Assembly (NCBI RefSeq): GCF_004359575.1
Contig: NZ_SCWF01000005.1
Span: 1 to 64,000, forward strand
From: Macrococcus bovicus
GTDB taxonomy: Bacteria; Bacillota; Bacilli; Staphylococcales; Staphylococcaceae
Direction of reading: 5' to 3'
DNA: 64,000 bases
Shown piece by piece: positions 30,449-38,675 of this stretch; position 1 is the stretch's first letter; every line of letters begins with the position of its first letter. The notes beneath the pieces were generated by a model. It worked only from the letters and a program-made list of their open reading frames with translations, ran no database searches and was not told the DNA's origin. The position numbers were made by a program, and so were the translations under genes.

Positions 30449-30918
30449 CGGCAGACCTCACTGAACTGTGCTTTCACCGCTTCTTTCAAGTCAGCAGGCT
30501 TCAGTTTCATCTGCGTGCCGCGCTGGCCCGCACTGACAATCATATAGTCCAGCGGGGCCGCTGACTGATCGATGAAGGTCGGTGCCGGTTTCTTCATGCC
30601 GACAGGCGAACAGCCGCCGCGCACGTAACCTGTCTTCGGCTGCAGCTCCTTCAGCGGCAGCATTTCAAGTTTCTTGACGCCCGCCGCCTGTGCCGCTTTT
30701 TTCATATCCAGTTCGCCTGCCACAGGAATCACATAGACAAACAAGTCTGCTCCGGCATGTGTCACCAATGTCTTAAATACAACCGCAGGGTCTTCACCAA
30801 TCTGTGCAGCGACACTGACGCCGTCAACCGCTTCCTCACTGTTGTAATGGATGATGTCATACGCCAACTTCAGCTGATCCAGCTTGCGGATGGCATTCGT
30901 TTTCAGTTTTTTCGTCAT
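30445..30918 (-). CDS. ybaK: YbaK/EbsC-type Cys-tRNA(Pro)/aminoacyl-tRNA deacylase
   Basis: This is an editing protein that hydrolyses mischarged Cys-tRNA(Pro). The 157-residue product has the family length. It shows VFKTLVTHAGADLFVYVIP, the Lys-containing MKKAAQAAGVKKLEML and the GYVRGGCSPVGMKKPAPTFI block that lines the active-site pocket. Homology supports the bacterial YbaK group rather than ProX. It begins MTKKLKTNAIRKLDQLKLAY with a GAGGTGGGA site. It starts the two-gene unit with the phosphoesterase, and divergent -10 elements lie between it and the next plus-strand gene. Confidence 0.92.
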   Translation of the reverse strand: MTKKLKTNAIRKLDQLKLAYDIIHYNSEEAVDGVSVAAQIGEDPAVVFKTLVTHAGADLFVYVIPVAGELDMKKAAQAAGVKKLEMLPLKELQPKTGYVRGGCSPVGMKKPAPTFIDQSAAPLDYMIVSAGQRGTQMKLKPADLKEAVKAQFSEVCR

Positions 30919-30947
30919 TTCAATCCCACCTCTTTCAAGTCTTCTTC

Positions 30948-30962
30948 ATTATAGCTTATAAT
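30948..30962. promoter_or_regulatory. Back-to-back -10 elements between ybaK and the 54-aa gene
   Basis: A perfect TATAAT on the minus strand (30948-30953) and another on the plus strand (30957-30962) are three bases apart, within an ATTATAGCTTATAAT palindrome. They sit about 30 bases from each start codon. Both -35 regions are weak. Divergent transcription that competes for polymerase is implied. Confidence 0.4.
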
Positions 30963-30992
30963 GGTTATACACTAGAAATAAAGGAGATCATC

Positions 30993-31157
30993 ATGAATTT
31001 AAATGATCAGCTTACCGAACTTAAACATGAATATGTCCGCATTCAAGGTGATATTGAGAAAGTGCAGTCAACCGGCCGTACTGCGGATCAAATGGAGGAA
31101 CGCTTAATTGAACTCGAACATGAAATCAGACAGATCCGCGAACAGCTCGACGCCTGA
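30993..31157 (+). CDS. Small coiled-coil protein (SE1832-like, 54 aa)
   Basis: A 54-residue acidic, charged protein begins MNLNDQLTELKHEYVRIQGD. It is almost wholly predicted helix with heptad-like hydrophobic spacing (L, V/I, L, I). I recall short staphylococcal proteins of this kind annotated as the SE1832 family, of unknown function. AAAGGAGATCATC before the ATG and a -10 about 30 bases upstream support expression. The exporter gene starts inside its 3' half, so it may be co-translated with that gene. Confidence 0.75.
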   Translation: MNLNDQLTELKHEYVRIQGDIEKVQSTGRTADQMEERLIELEHEIRQIREQLDA

Positions 31158-32298
31158 ACTTAAATCATTCTTCTCCGTATTGATGGCTATACAGTTTTTC
31201 ATCTATTTCGGCTTCAGTATCGTTATCCCTGTTATCCCTGCTCTCGTCAAGGATATGGGCCTGAATGCCTTTCATATGGGCTTATTGCTCTCTATTTATT
31301 CAATTGCCTCTTTTATCGCGGCACCGTTCTGGGGCCAGCTGTCCGATAAAATAGGACGTAAGAAGATTCTGCTCATCGGTCTGACAGGCTTCACGCTCAG
31401 CTTTCTGACGTTCGGTCTCTTCATCGATAATCTGCCGATGCTCTATATCTCGCGTATTATCGGCGGTCTGTTCTCAGGTGCCTGCTTCAGTACGACGACA
31501 AGTATTGTGGCCGATGTGACGACTTCAGAAGAACGAAACCGTTATATGGGCCTGATGGGTATGATGATCGGCTTCGGTTTTATTTTCGGACCTGCAGTCG
31601 GGGGTCTGCTGGCAGGTTATTCTTACCAGCTGCCTTATTTCGTCACTTCTGCCATTCTGCTGGCTATTATAGGGGCAGTCGCTGCAAAATTGCCTGAGAC
31701 TCACTTCCATGAGACAGGAAAACAGTCAGGCGGCAAACTGAACTACACAGCGCCTATCCTCATTCTGCTGATCAGCACTTTTATTGTGACTTTGACGATG
31801 AGCGGGATGGAAAGTTCATTTCAATTACTTGAGATTGAACGTATCGACATCACTCCGACGCAGATGGGCATCCTGTTCATGATCGGCGGCCTGGTCAATG
31901 CGTTGCTGCAAGGCGGTTTTCTGCGTAAAGTGAAGCATGGCCAGGAGAGAAAGATCATGGTAATCGGTCAGATTGTGACAATGATTGCGTTTGTCATGCT
32001 GCCTTTCACCATGAATATCTACTACGCCGGCATCTGTCTGGTCCTTCTCATGTCAGGCAATGCATTAGTGCGTACGTTGCTCACTTCCACACTGACAAAG
32101 TCGACATCGTCACAGAATATGGGTAAGCTGACAGGCGTCAGCTATTCCCTCGATAGCCTCGGCCGTATTATCGGACCGCTATTATTCACCGGGCTCTTAT
32201 CATACAGCTTGAGTCTGCCGTTCTTCATCGGCGCAGTCACAAGTCTAATCGCGCTTATTTTAATCGCTTTATACTTCTCGAAAGGAAAAACAGCATGA
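31108..32298 (+). CDS. MFS efflux transporter
   Basis: The 396-residue protein has 12 hydrophobic helices and the drug/H+ antiporter-1 pattern. It begins near SFFSVLMAIQFFIYFGFSIV. Motif A reads GQLSDKIGRKKILL (residues about 75-90), and motif C appears as GFGFIFGPAVGGLLAG. The first usable start is a TTG at 31108 with GGAGG nine bases before it. The ATG at 31120 lies too far from that site. The start overlaps the 54-aa gene by 50 bases. Export of drugs or metabolites is likely; the substrate is unknown. The next gene overlaps its stop by four bases. Confidence 0.88.
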   Translation: MNSNMKSDRSANSSTPELKSFFSVLMAIQFFIYFGFSIVIPVIPALVKDMGLNAFHMGLLLSIYSIASFIAAPFWGQLSDKIGRKKILLIGLTGFTLSFLTFGLFIDNLPMLYISRIIGGLFSGACFSTTTSIVADVTTSEERNRYMGLMGMMIGFGFIFGPAVGGLLAGYSYQLPYFVTSAILLAIIGAVAAKLPETHFHETGKQSGGKLNYTAPILILLISTFIVTLTMSGMESSFQLLEIERIDITPTQMGILFMIGGLVNALLQGGFLRKVKHGQERKIMVIGQIVTMIAFVMLPFTMNIYYAGICLVLLMSGNALVRTLLTSTLTKSTSSQNMGKLTGVSYSLDSLGRIIGPLLFTGLLSYSLSLPFFIGAVTSLIALILIALYFSKGKTA

Positions 32299-32606
32299 TT
32301 CTATTACTGACACTCTTCATTGTCATCTACTTACTTATCGCTTTTTTAAGCATCTATTTCTACAACATACAACTGACCCATATCGGACGCATGATATTCG
32401 GTGCTGCCCTTATCGTCTTCGCTGCTGGCATGCTGATCGGTCAGAGCGGCTCGCTATGGGTCATCCTGCTGGTCGCAGCACTTGTCATCAATATAGAGAT
32501 CACTGCCTTCAAGTTTAAGCTCAATGATCTGAAAGCCCTGCAGATTCTGCATATTTTCACTGCGATGCTTGCAGTGATGGTAATTGTGACTGCATTTATG
32601 CTATAA
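32295..32606 (+). CDS. Small membrane protein coupled to the MFS exporter (103 aa)
   Basis: The 103-residue protein has about four hydrophobic segments (LLLTLFIVIYLLIAFLSIYF, RMIFGAALIVFAAGMLI, WVILLVAALVIN and IFTAMLAVMVIVTAFML) and almost no soluble part. Its ATG overlaps the exporter stop in an ATGA-like four-base arrangement, so both are made from one mRNA. I do not recognise the family. A role as an accessory subunit of the exporter is plausible from position only. A shared bidirectional terminator follows. Confidence 0.75.
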   Translation: MILLLTLFIVIYLLIAFLSIYFYNIQLTHIGRMIFGAALIVFAAGMLIGQSGSLWVILLVAALVINIEITAFKFKLNDLKALQILHIFTAMLAVMVIVTAFML

Positions 32607-32609
32607 AAA

Positions 32610-32636
32610 AACGGTTAGTCTGATAGACTAACCGTT
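32610..32636. terminator. Bidirectional terminator between the MFS operon and the RND gene
   Basis: AACGGTTAGTC and GACTAACCGTT form an 11-bp stem with a TGATA loop. A seven-base A run precedes it (T-run for the minus strand) and CCTT follows on the plus strand. Confidence 0.75.
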
Positions 32637-32641
32637 CCTTA

Positions 32642-35600
32642 TTATCTGACGACTGTTTCAGTCGTCATTTTTTTTCGTCTGTTTTTCAGTTTCATCAGCA
32701 GTTCATATACAACAGGGACTACTATCAGGGTCAGGATAGTAGATGATACGAGACCACCGATCACGGTCACGCCGAGTGATTTACTGATCAGTACCGATCC
32801 GTCACCGCCGAAGAGAAGAGGCGACAAGGCACCTACAGTCGCCAGTGCTGTCATCAGAATCGGTCTGACACGAGTAGAGGCTGCTTCAAGTAACGCCTCT
32901 CGTGTTGACAGACCGCTTGCCTCCATATGGATGACACGGTCAATCAGCACAATCGCATTCGTTACAACGATACCGATCAACATCAGCACCCCGATCATAG
33001 ATGGGACTGACAAAGTCTCACCTGAGAGCAGCAGTCCGGCGATCACACCGGTAATCGTAAATGGTAATGAGAAAAGGATGGCAAGTGGTGCCAGACCACC
33101 TCTGAATGTCAGCACAAGAATCAGATAGACGATACCGATGGCTGCAAGCATCGCAAGTCCCAGTTGAGAGAAGCTTTCGCCGATATCTTCATTTGTCCCG
33201 CCGACGTTGATTTTGATATTATCCGGTTTATCGATCTTGCTGATTGCCTGAGTGACATCCGCTGTTGTTTTACCGACGTCATCAGCCTTAATCTTGCCAT
33301 CTACCGTTGCAGCAACGTCACCATCTTTGCGCAGGATTGTATCTGATGATTGGCCCTTCTTAATTTCAGCGACACTGCTGAGTTTGATCTCACGGCCAAG
33401 CGGCGATGTCAGTTTGGTGTTCTCAAGCTTTGACTCCGTCCACTTTGTGTCCTGGTCTTTCGTCAGAATGACATCTGCTGACTGACCTGGCTTGCCGACT
33501 TTCGTTACGACCGTCTCAGGTGAACGCTGGTTCAGTGCAAGAGCCACCTGTCCTGCCGTCAGACCGCTTTCAGCCAGTTTGTTCTGGTCGACCTTAATCG
33601 TATATTCTTCGTAACTGCTTGCAAGCGAGGAATCTACATTGGATAATGTTTTCTGTTCCTTCATCACATCTTCAACTTCTTTTACCGTTTCACGGATAGC
33701 ATCTGTCGTCGGACCGACAACAGAGACAGATACCGTATTAGAAGTACCGCCTGTCGCAAAGTCCTGGTTCTTCCATGACCCCGGATGCTTGAAGGTTGCG
33801 ATTTTATTCAGTACTTTCTCCGCTTCATCATCCCAGTTCGGTGTATCTTTATCATATTCCACCATCATCGCCATATCGTTAGAAGCGACCGGACTGAACG
33901 GATTCTTGCCGCCTACTGAATACTGAATATTGGAGACGTTCTTATTTTTAGCGAGTTCTTGCTGTACCTCGTCAGCATGGGCCACCACTTCTTCTTCTGT
34001 TTCACCTGGTTCCGGTTTATAAGTTAAGGCCAGTAGCTTATCTTCACCCGTAGAGATGAATGAGGTTCCGACAAGGGGTGTCAGCATCAAACTGCCGGCC
34101 AGTAATAAGGTGCTTAAAATACCGACCGTCCACTTATGGTTCAGTGCCCATTCCAGAATGTTGCGATAGAAGTGAGCAATACGACCCGGCTTCTCATCAT
34201 GATGTCCTTTTATGCCGTTGCGGAAGAAGATATGACCGAGCATCGGCACGATAGTAATCGCGATCAAGAGTGACGCAAGAAGTGCAAAGACAACAGTCAA
34301 TGCGAACGGCCGGAAAAGTTCACCGATTGACCCGGATACCAGTCCAAGCGGCAGGAATACTGCGATTGTTACCATGGTAGAGGACATGATAGGCATAAAC
34401 ATCTCTTTCGTCGCATCGGCAATTAATGCTGCGCCCCGCAGAGGTTCTGTCTTACTCGACATTCTGCGGAAGATATTCTCAATAACAACGATTGAGTCAT
34501 CGATTACCCGACCGATTGCCACTGTCATCGCCCCGAGCGTCATGATGTTCAATGTCACACCTAACTGCTTCAGAATCAGCAGGGCAATCAGAATCGACAT
34601 TGGAATAGAGACGACCGCAATAAACGTTGAGCGGATATTCCGTAAGAAGATCAGAATCATGATAACCGCGAAAATAGCGCCGATCACCGCTTTTTCCACC
34701 ATCGTCTTAACTGAATCCTGGATAGGTTTAGCCTGATCCATAAGCAACAGTGCGTTGACATCTTTGTTTTCTTTGACGTAGTCATCTACTACTTTTTTGA
34801 CGTCATTGGCCACGTTGACTGTATTGGCATTGTCCGTTTTCACGAGCTGAATGCTTAAAGAATCCTTGCCGTTCGTTTTTGAAATAGATTCACGGCTCTC
34901 CACATTTTTGATGGTGGCGATATCCCCTAACTTCACAGTCGGGATTTTCGCGTTTTTCATCTGTTCAGCCATTGCTTTCTGAGCTTCAGGTGACAGCTGG
35001 GCCTGGGCACCGGCACCTTGAGGCGCCTGAGGACTTTGTCCTGCCTGGGCACCGGCACCTTGAGGCGCCTGCGAACCTGTTACAGGCACCTTGAGTGATT
35101 TAAGGGCATCGACAGAGGTGAACTGACCATCTACTACGATAGATTTCAAGTCATTGCCGAATGTATAGAGACCGAGCGGCGCATTTGCTGTCGCCCCTTT
35201 GATGAACTGAAGGACTGATTCCTCGGTCAGCCCCTTTTTCTTCATCTCGTCTACATCGAACTGAAGTTCAACCTGCTCAACCTGCTGACCGGAGAACGAC
35301 ACGCTTGAGACACCTTCTATCCCTTCGATTTCAGGGATTAAATCGTCCTTGATTTTTTCTGTCAGACCTTTCATATCATTCTTGTCATTCGAAAACGAAT
35401 AACTGATGATCGGGAATGTGTACATTGAGATTTGATCGATACTTGTCTCCTGAACTTCTTCAGGCAGATCCAGTGAATCAATCGCTTCCTGAACTTTCTT
35501 TTCTGCTTTGTCCATATCAGTACCAAAATCATACTGTAAGGTTATGGCTGAAGCATTCTGCATCGACTGACTGGAAACAGTGTCGACACCTTCCATACTC

Positions 35601-35821
35601 TTGACTTTCTTTTCTATCGGATCGGTTACATTCTCAAGTACTGCCTCTGGTGTTGCACCAGGGTAAGGGGTTATGACTGTAAGAACGGGAGAAGAAATAC
35701 TCGGCAGCATCTCCTCTTTCATCGTCATCGCCGAGTAAACACCTGCCGCTGCAACAAGTAAAGTCATCAGCCATAATGCCAGTTTATTATGCAACGAAAA
35801 ATCAATTATTTTCTTTATCAC
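32642..35821 (-). CDS. RND-family efflux transporter (AcrB/SwrC-like)
   Basis: A proton-driven exporter of the HAE type, as found in Gram-positive bacteria without an outer membrane partner. The 1059-residue protein has the classic layout: TM1 at residues 10-30, a first large extracytoplasmic loop, TM2-6 from about 375, TM7 near 575, a second loop and TM8-12 near 890-1040. GRVIDDSIVVIENIFRRMS carries the intramembrane Asp pair typical of proton relay. The porter-domain loop near residues 250-280 contains a 14-residue duplicated segment (QAPQGAGAQA repeated). A terminator lies just past the stop. The homologue in S. aureus also lies beside femX; its natural substrate is not settled. Confidence 0.93.
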   Translation of the reverse strand: MIKKIIDFSLHNKLALWLMTLLVAAAGVYSAMTMKEEMLPSISSPVLTVITPYPGATPEAVLENVTDPIEKKVKSMEGVDTVSSQSMQNASAITLQYDFGTDMDKAEKKVQEAIDSLDLPEEVQETSIDQISMYTFPIISYSFSNDKNDMKGLTEKIKDDLIPEIEGIEGVSSVSFSGQQVEQVELQFDVDEMKKKGLTEESVLQFIKGATANAPLGLYTFGNDLKSIVVDGQFTSVDALKSLKVPVTGSQAPQGAGAQAGQSPQAPQGAGAQAQLSPEAQKAMAEQMKNAKIPTVKLGDIATIKNVESRESISKTNGKDSLSIQLVKTDNANTVNVANDVKKVVDDYVKENKDVNALLLMDQAKPIQDSVKTMVEKAVIGAIFAVIMILIFLRNIRSTFIAVVSIPMSILIALLILKQLGVTLNIMTLGAMTVAIGRVIDDSIVVIENIFRRMSSKTEPLRGAALIADATKEMFMPIMSSTMVTIAVFLPLGLVSGSIGELFRPFALTVVFALLASLLIAITIVPMLGHIFFRNGIKGHHDEKPGRIAHFYRNILEWALNHKWTVGILSTLLLAGSLMLTPLVGTSFISTGEDKLLALTYKPEPGETEEEVVAHADEVQQELAKNKNVSNIQYSVGGKNPFSPVASNDMAMMVEYDKDTPNWDDEAEKVLNKIATFKHPGSWKNQDFATGGTSNTVSVSVVGPTTDAIRETVKEVEDVMKEQKTLSNVDSSLASSYEEYTIKVDQNKLAESGLTAGQVALALNQRSPETVVTKVGKPGQSADVILTKDQDTKWTESKLENTKLTSPLGREIKLSSVAEIKKGQSSDTILRKDGDVAATVDGKIKADDVGKTTADVTQAISKIDKPDNIKINVGGTNEDIGESFSQLGLAMLAAIGIVYLILVLTFRGGLAPLAILFSLPFTITGVIAGLLLSGETLSVPSMIGVLMLIGIVVTNAIVLIDRVIHMEASGLSTREALLEAASTRVRPILMTALATVGALSPLLFGGDGSVLISKSLGVTVIGGLVSSTILTLIVVPVVYELLMKLKNRRKKMTTETVVR
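35001..35071. repeat. 42-bp in-frame tandem duplication inside the RND gene
   Basis: A perfect 29-base repeat occurs at 35001-35029 and 35043-35071, a 42-base period that encodes a Pro/Gln/Ala/Gly-rich 14-residue unit twice. The period keeps the reading frame. It lies in a surface loop and is a likely site of length variation between strains. Confidence 0.85.
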
Positions 35822-35987
35822 AACTTGCCTCCTAAAAAGATTGTCTTACTAAGTAATATAACTTAAACGTATAGAGTTTACTAATAATAAAACCAGAATT
35901 CTCCACTCTTTTATTTAAGGCAGTCTGACCTGATTTCAGTTTTCCTTATTTTTGTTTTTCAACTACAATAAAGAGTGGAGGGATTCT

Positions 35988-36275
35988 ATGCAAAAAGTTC
36001 TGATGCTTCTTTCAATCCTGATGCACTTCGTCTTCATCGCCGGCTATTTCATCAACAGCGGCATTATCTTCTTCACCAGTTATTTCTGGATGCTGTTCAG
36101 TCTTATCTCGATATTTATCGGATTGCGTTATTACTTCAGTAAAATGAATCTGACTGAAAAAGATCTGATGTATCGCATTCTGTCGATTATTTTGACGTTA
36201 ACAGCTTTTGTCAGTCTGCTTTTTCTGATATATATCACGTTTATCAATCCCTATCTTTATCTCGATATAAAATAA
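35988..36275 (+). CDS. Small membrane protein, unknown function (95 aa)
   Basis: From the ATG at 35988 the protein has 95 residues and three hydrophobic segments (LMLLSILMHFVFIAGYFI, FFTSYFWMLFSLISIFIGL and RILSIILTLTAFVSLLFLI), with a short charged loop. GTGGAGGG sits seven bases before the ATG, so an earlier frame opening at 35952 is rejected. It is a single-gene unit divergent from the RND exporter gene and convergent with femX, with which it shares a terminator. Function is unknown. Confidence 0.7.
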   Translation: MQKVLMLLSILMHFVFIAGYFINSGIIFFTSYFWMLFSLISIFIGLRYYFSKMNLTEKDLMYRILSIILTLTAFVSLLFLIYITFINPYLYLDIK

Positions 36276-36279
36276 TAAA

Positions 36280-36305
36280 GTCTTATCCAGCTGGATAAGA
36301 CTTTT
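36280..36305. terminator. Bidirectional terminator between the 95-aa gene and femX
   Basis: AAGTCTTATCC and GGATAAGACTT pair around AGCT, with TTTATC on the plus side and TTTATTATTT on the minus side. Confidence 0.8.
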
Positions 36306-36307
36306 AT

Positions 36308-37549
36308 CTATTTACGGCCTATTTTACGCTTCAGATTCAATACTCGTGGTTTTACCTGCTCCACCAGCTGGTACACATATGGATTCAGAATATAATCGAA
36401 TTCTCCGACTTTGGCGCTGAGTCTCGTGCCCCACATTTTCTTGAACTGCCAGAGACCGAAGTATTCAGAGCTTTTATCCGGATGATTACTTGTCCCGCCG
36501 AAATCATAAGTTTTCGCGCCTCTTTCACGTGCTATCTGCATCATGGTCAGCTGCATATTGTAGTTCGGCAGATAGTCACGGTACTCGTTGCTGGACGCCC
36601 CGTACAGGTAATATGCTTTATGACCGGCGAACGTCAGGATAGCGCCTGACAGCACTTTACCTTCCGGACTGGTTTTCTCCATTTCAGTCAGTTCTTCAAT
36701 CTGTTTCTCAAGTTTCGCCATCTGGACATCCAGATCCTTCAGCTGATTCTCAACCTTCTGATTCTTCTCTTTTGTCAGTAGTCGTTCTTTTTTCTCCTGA
36801 CGAACTGCCAGTTCTTCTCGTAACTTCGGCAGGACGTGACCGGGTACCAGCTTTACAAGCACCAGCTCTGCATCACCATCTGGATTCAGCGCATCATAGA
36901 TATTTTCAAAATAAGACACATCACGTGTCAGGAAACCATCTCTTGAACCCGTCTCCTGCATTAAATCTGCGAATGTCTGCAGCTCATCACGCCCCGCAAT
37001 ATAGGCTTCTGTCCCTTTTTTCTGACTCAGTTTCACCCGCGAGCGGTTGTTGCGCTCAAAACTCTTGATCAGGTCCTCGTCACTTTGATCGATGTTAGTG
37101 ATCATCGTCATACGCGGCTGAATATAATGTTTACTCAAGCCATCTTCGAAACCTTTATGCTTAAAGCCGATGGACTCCATATACTCCACGAGATCCGGCA
37201 CTGCTGTCACTTCAATATCCGGGTCGATCTTGATGGAATATGCACGTTCGCGACGCGCGACCTCAATCGCCTGCTTTAACAGGGCTTCAACAACTTCGTG
37301 GTCACGATAGTCACAGACAAAGCCTCGTGAAATATAGCAGAGCGTATACGGCATTCTTGGCACTTTCTTGAATAACAGCTGTGCGACACCCACTGTTTCA
37401 TTATTCCGGCTGACTGAAATACGTTGACTGTACCAGCCGGCCGACTTTTTCACCTCTGCCCATTTAGATAATTGCAGCAGGTCTCCATAAGGATGGGTTT
37501 TGACAAATTCATCGTGCTCTTTATCACTGATTGTGCTCAATTCGATCAT
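36308..37549 (-). CDS. femX: FemX (FmhB)-type lipid II aminoacyltransferase
   Basis: FemX adds the first residue of the interpeptide bridge to lipid II, using aminoacyl-tRNA at the cytoplasmic face. From the ATG at 37549 the protein has 413 residues (S. aureus FemX is 421). GGDLLQL-like HPYGDLLQLSKWAEVKKSAG lies near residue 20. GVAQLLFKKVPRMPYTLCYI follows, and a coiled-coil arm is seen around residues 255-300 (LREELAVRQEKKERLLTKEK). YLYGASSNEYRDYLPNYNMQ and YDFGGTSNHPDKSSEYFGLW are the GNAT-like core. The start is set by an AAGGAAG site and by family alignment; an upstream in-frame ATG at 37585 is less likely. It is probably essential. Confidence 0.95.
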   Translation of the reverse strand: MIELSTISDKEHDEFVKTHPYGDLLQLSKWAEVKKSAGWYSQRISVSRNNETVGVAQLLFKKVPRMPYTLCYISRGFVCDYRDHEVVEALLKQAIEVARRERAYSIKIDPDIEVTAVPDLVEYMESIGFKHKGFEDGLSKHYIQPRMTMITNIDQSDEDLIKSFERNNRSRVKLSQKKGTEAYIAGRDELQTFADLMQETGSRDGFLTRDVSYFENIYDALNPDGDAELVLVKLVPGHVLPKLREELAVRQEKKERLLTKEKNQKVENQLKDLDVQMAKLEKQIEELTEMEKTSPEGKVLSGAILTFAGHKAYYLYGASSNEYRDYLPNYNMQLTMMQIARERGAKTYDFGGTSNHPDKSSEYFGLWQFKKMWGTRLSAKVGEFDYILNPYVYQLVEQVKPRVLNLKRKIGRK

Positions 37550-37596
37550 TAATTGTTTCTTCCTTTCAGTATCAAGCATGTTCATTTTTATTCTGT

Positions 37597-37602
37597 TATA
37601 AT
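37597..37602 (+). promoter_or_regulatory. Probable -10 element of the 84-aa gene
   Basis: A perfect TATAAT lies 29 bases before the start codon at 37631; the -35 region is poor. Confidence 0.35.
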
Positions 37603-37630
37603 AGCACTATCCTAAAGAAAAGAGGCTACT

Positions 37631-37885
37631 ATGTTTAGAAATATCTTTCTTGCAGTTATTGCACTTCTGAACTTGATTTTTATTGTCATCATTCAGGGAC
37701 ACCAGTCCGTTGACCGAATTGATTTAAATATCATTGTCGCGGCACTGGGAGCGATTATCAGCATTCTCTTTCTCATCGTCAGAAAAAGCCGACTCAACTT
37801 TACGTTCGCTATTATAACACTTTTAATTGTAGCCTTTCATGTTTCACTTATCATCCTGCATATTTATCAGTATGTTTATGCCTGA
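37631..37885 (+). CDS. Small membrane protein, unknown function (84 aa)
   Basis: An 84-residue, almost entirely hydrophobic protein with three helices (FLAVIALLNLIFIVIIQG, LNIIVAALGAIISILFLIV and FTFAIITLLIVAFHVSLIIL) and a short basic loop. AGAGG lies seven bases before the ATG. It is transcribed away from femX and its last ten bases overlap the convergent VOC-family gene. No family was recognised. Confidence 0.65.
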   Translation: MFRNIFLAVIALLNLIFIVIIQGHQSVDRIDLNIIVAALGAIISILFLIVRKSRLNFTFAIITLLIVAFHVSLIILHIYQYVYA

Positions 37886-38598
37886 AAATGATAGGTTGCA
37901 CCGTGTACTTCTATAGAAGGATGATCGATGCCCGCTATGGTAATGGCTTCAATGCTTTCTCTATCACCTTCCATTAACGTAAAAGTCGGACCATCCGGTA
38001 TCAGCAGCTGATTATCATCATACTTTGCATTAAACCAGTCTGTCCAGTTTTGGATGAACTGGTCTTTATTTTGCGTCATCAAGGTCATATTGACGACACG
38101 AAGCGGCTGAAACCATGGCGCCAGCTGCTCGCGTCTGACTTCATCACTTTCTCCCCACTGAATGAAGAAAGGCAGCTCTCTATCCGTTCTGTCGTCATCA
38201 ATATAAAGCAGCTGCCAGCTGATGACTTGTCCGTCTGGTTGCGTGCGGGACATCTTACTCGGACCGATTGTCGCCAGGCCGCAAGAAATGAAGTGATCAT
38301 TCAGCGCTTCAATATCGTCCGTCCGAAAACATAGTCGCTGCCAGCCTTCCTCATAACCTGTTCTCTCTAATGTTGCTGCAAAACTGAGCCGCTGCTCATC
38401 TGTTGCAGCTTTCTCCAGCAAGTCTCTATCAAAAACATCAATGAACTCGATATAACTCAAATCTGTGTAGCTCAGATAATTATAGGTTCCAAGCTGCTCA
38501 TGTCTGCCTCCCTTATGCAGATCAAGGAGCTCATCGGGAAACTCAAATGAATCAAGCCCGTCTATATAATGAATAATATGATCCCACTGTAATTTCAT
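37876..38598 (-). CDS. VOC-superfamily (glyoxalase-like) protein
   Basis: The 240-residue protein resembles the Glyoxalase_3-like group. It starts MKLQWDHIIHYIDGLDSFEF, with the first metal-ligand-type His in DHIIHYI. LGTYNYLSYTDLSYIEFIDV and a second beta-alpha-beta half with FFIQWGESDEVRREQLAPW follow. The ATG at 38598 has GAGGTGAAAGAG directly upstream; the GTG nine bases earlier overlaps that site. Whether it is an enzyme or a binding protein is not clear. The product is cytoplasmic. It lies alone, downstream of a terminator for the broken secreted-protein gene. Confidence 0.8.
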   Translation of the reverse strand: MKLQWDHIIHYIDGLDSFEFPDELLDLHKGGRHEQLGTYNYLSYTDLSYIEFIDVFDRDLLEKAATDEQRLSFAATLERTGYEEGWQRLCFRTDDIEALNDHFISCGLATIGPSKMSRTQPDGQVISWQLLYIDDDRTDRELPFFIQWGESDEVRREQLAPWFQPLRVVNMTLMTQNKDQFIQNWTDWFNAKYDDNQLLIPDGPTFTLMEGDRESIEAITIAGIDHPSIEVHGATYHFQA

Positions 38599-38638
38599 CT
38601 CTTTCACCTCAAAACTATTGTAAGGAAGAAAACAAAAG

Positions 38639-38661
38639 AAAACACCTGAAAAGGTGTTTTC
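38639..38661 (-). terminator. Terminator of the broken secreted-protein gene
   Basis: GAAAACACCT and AGGTGTTTTC pair around a tight GAAA loop and the minus strand continues TTTTG. Confidence 0.7.
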
Positions 38662-38675
38662 TGATGAAAAAATAC

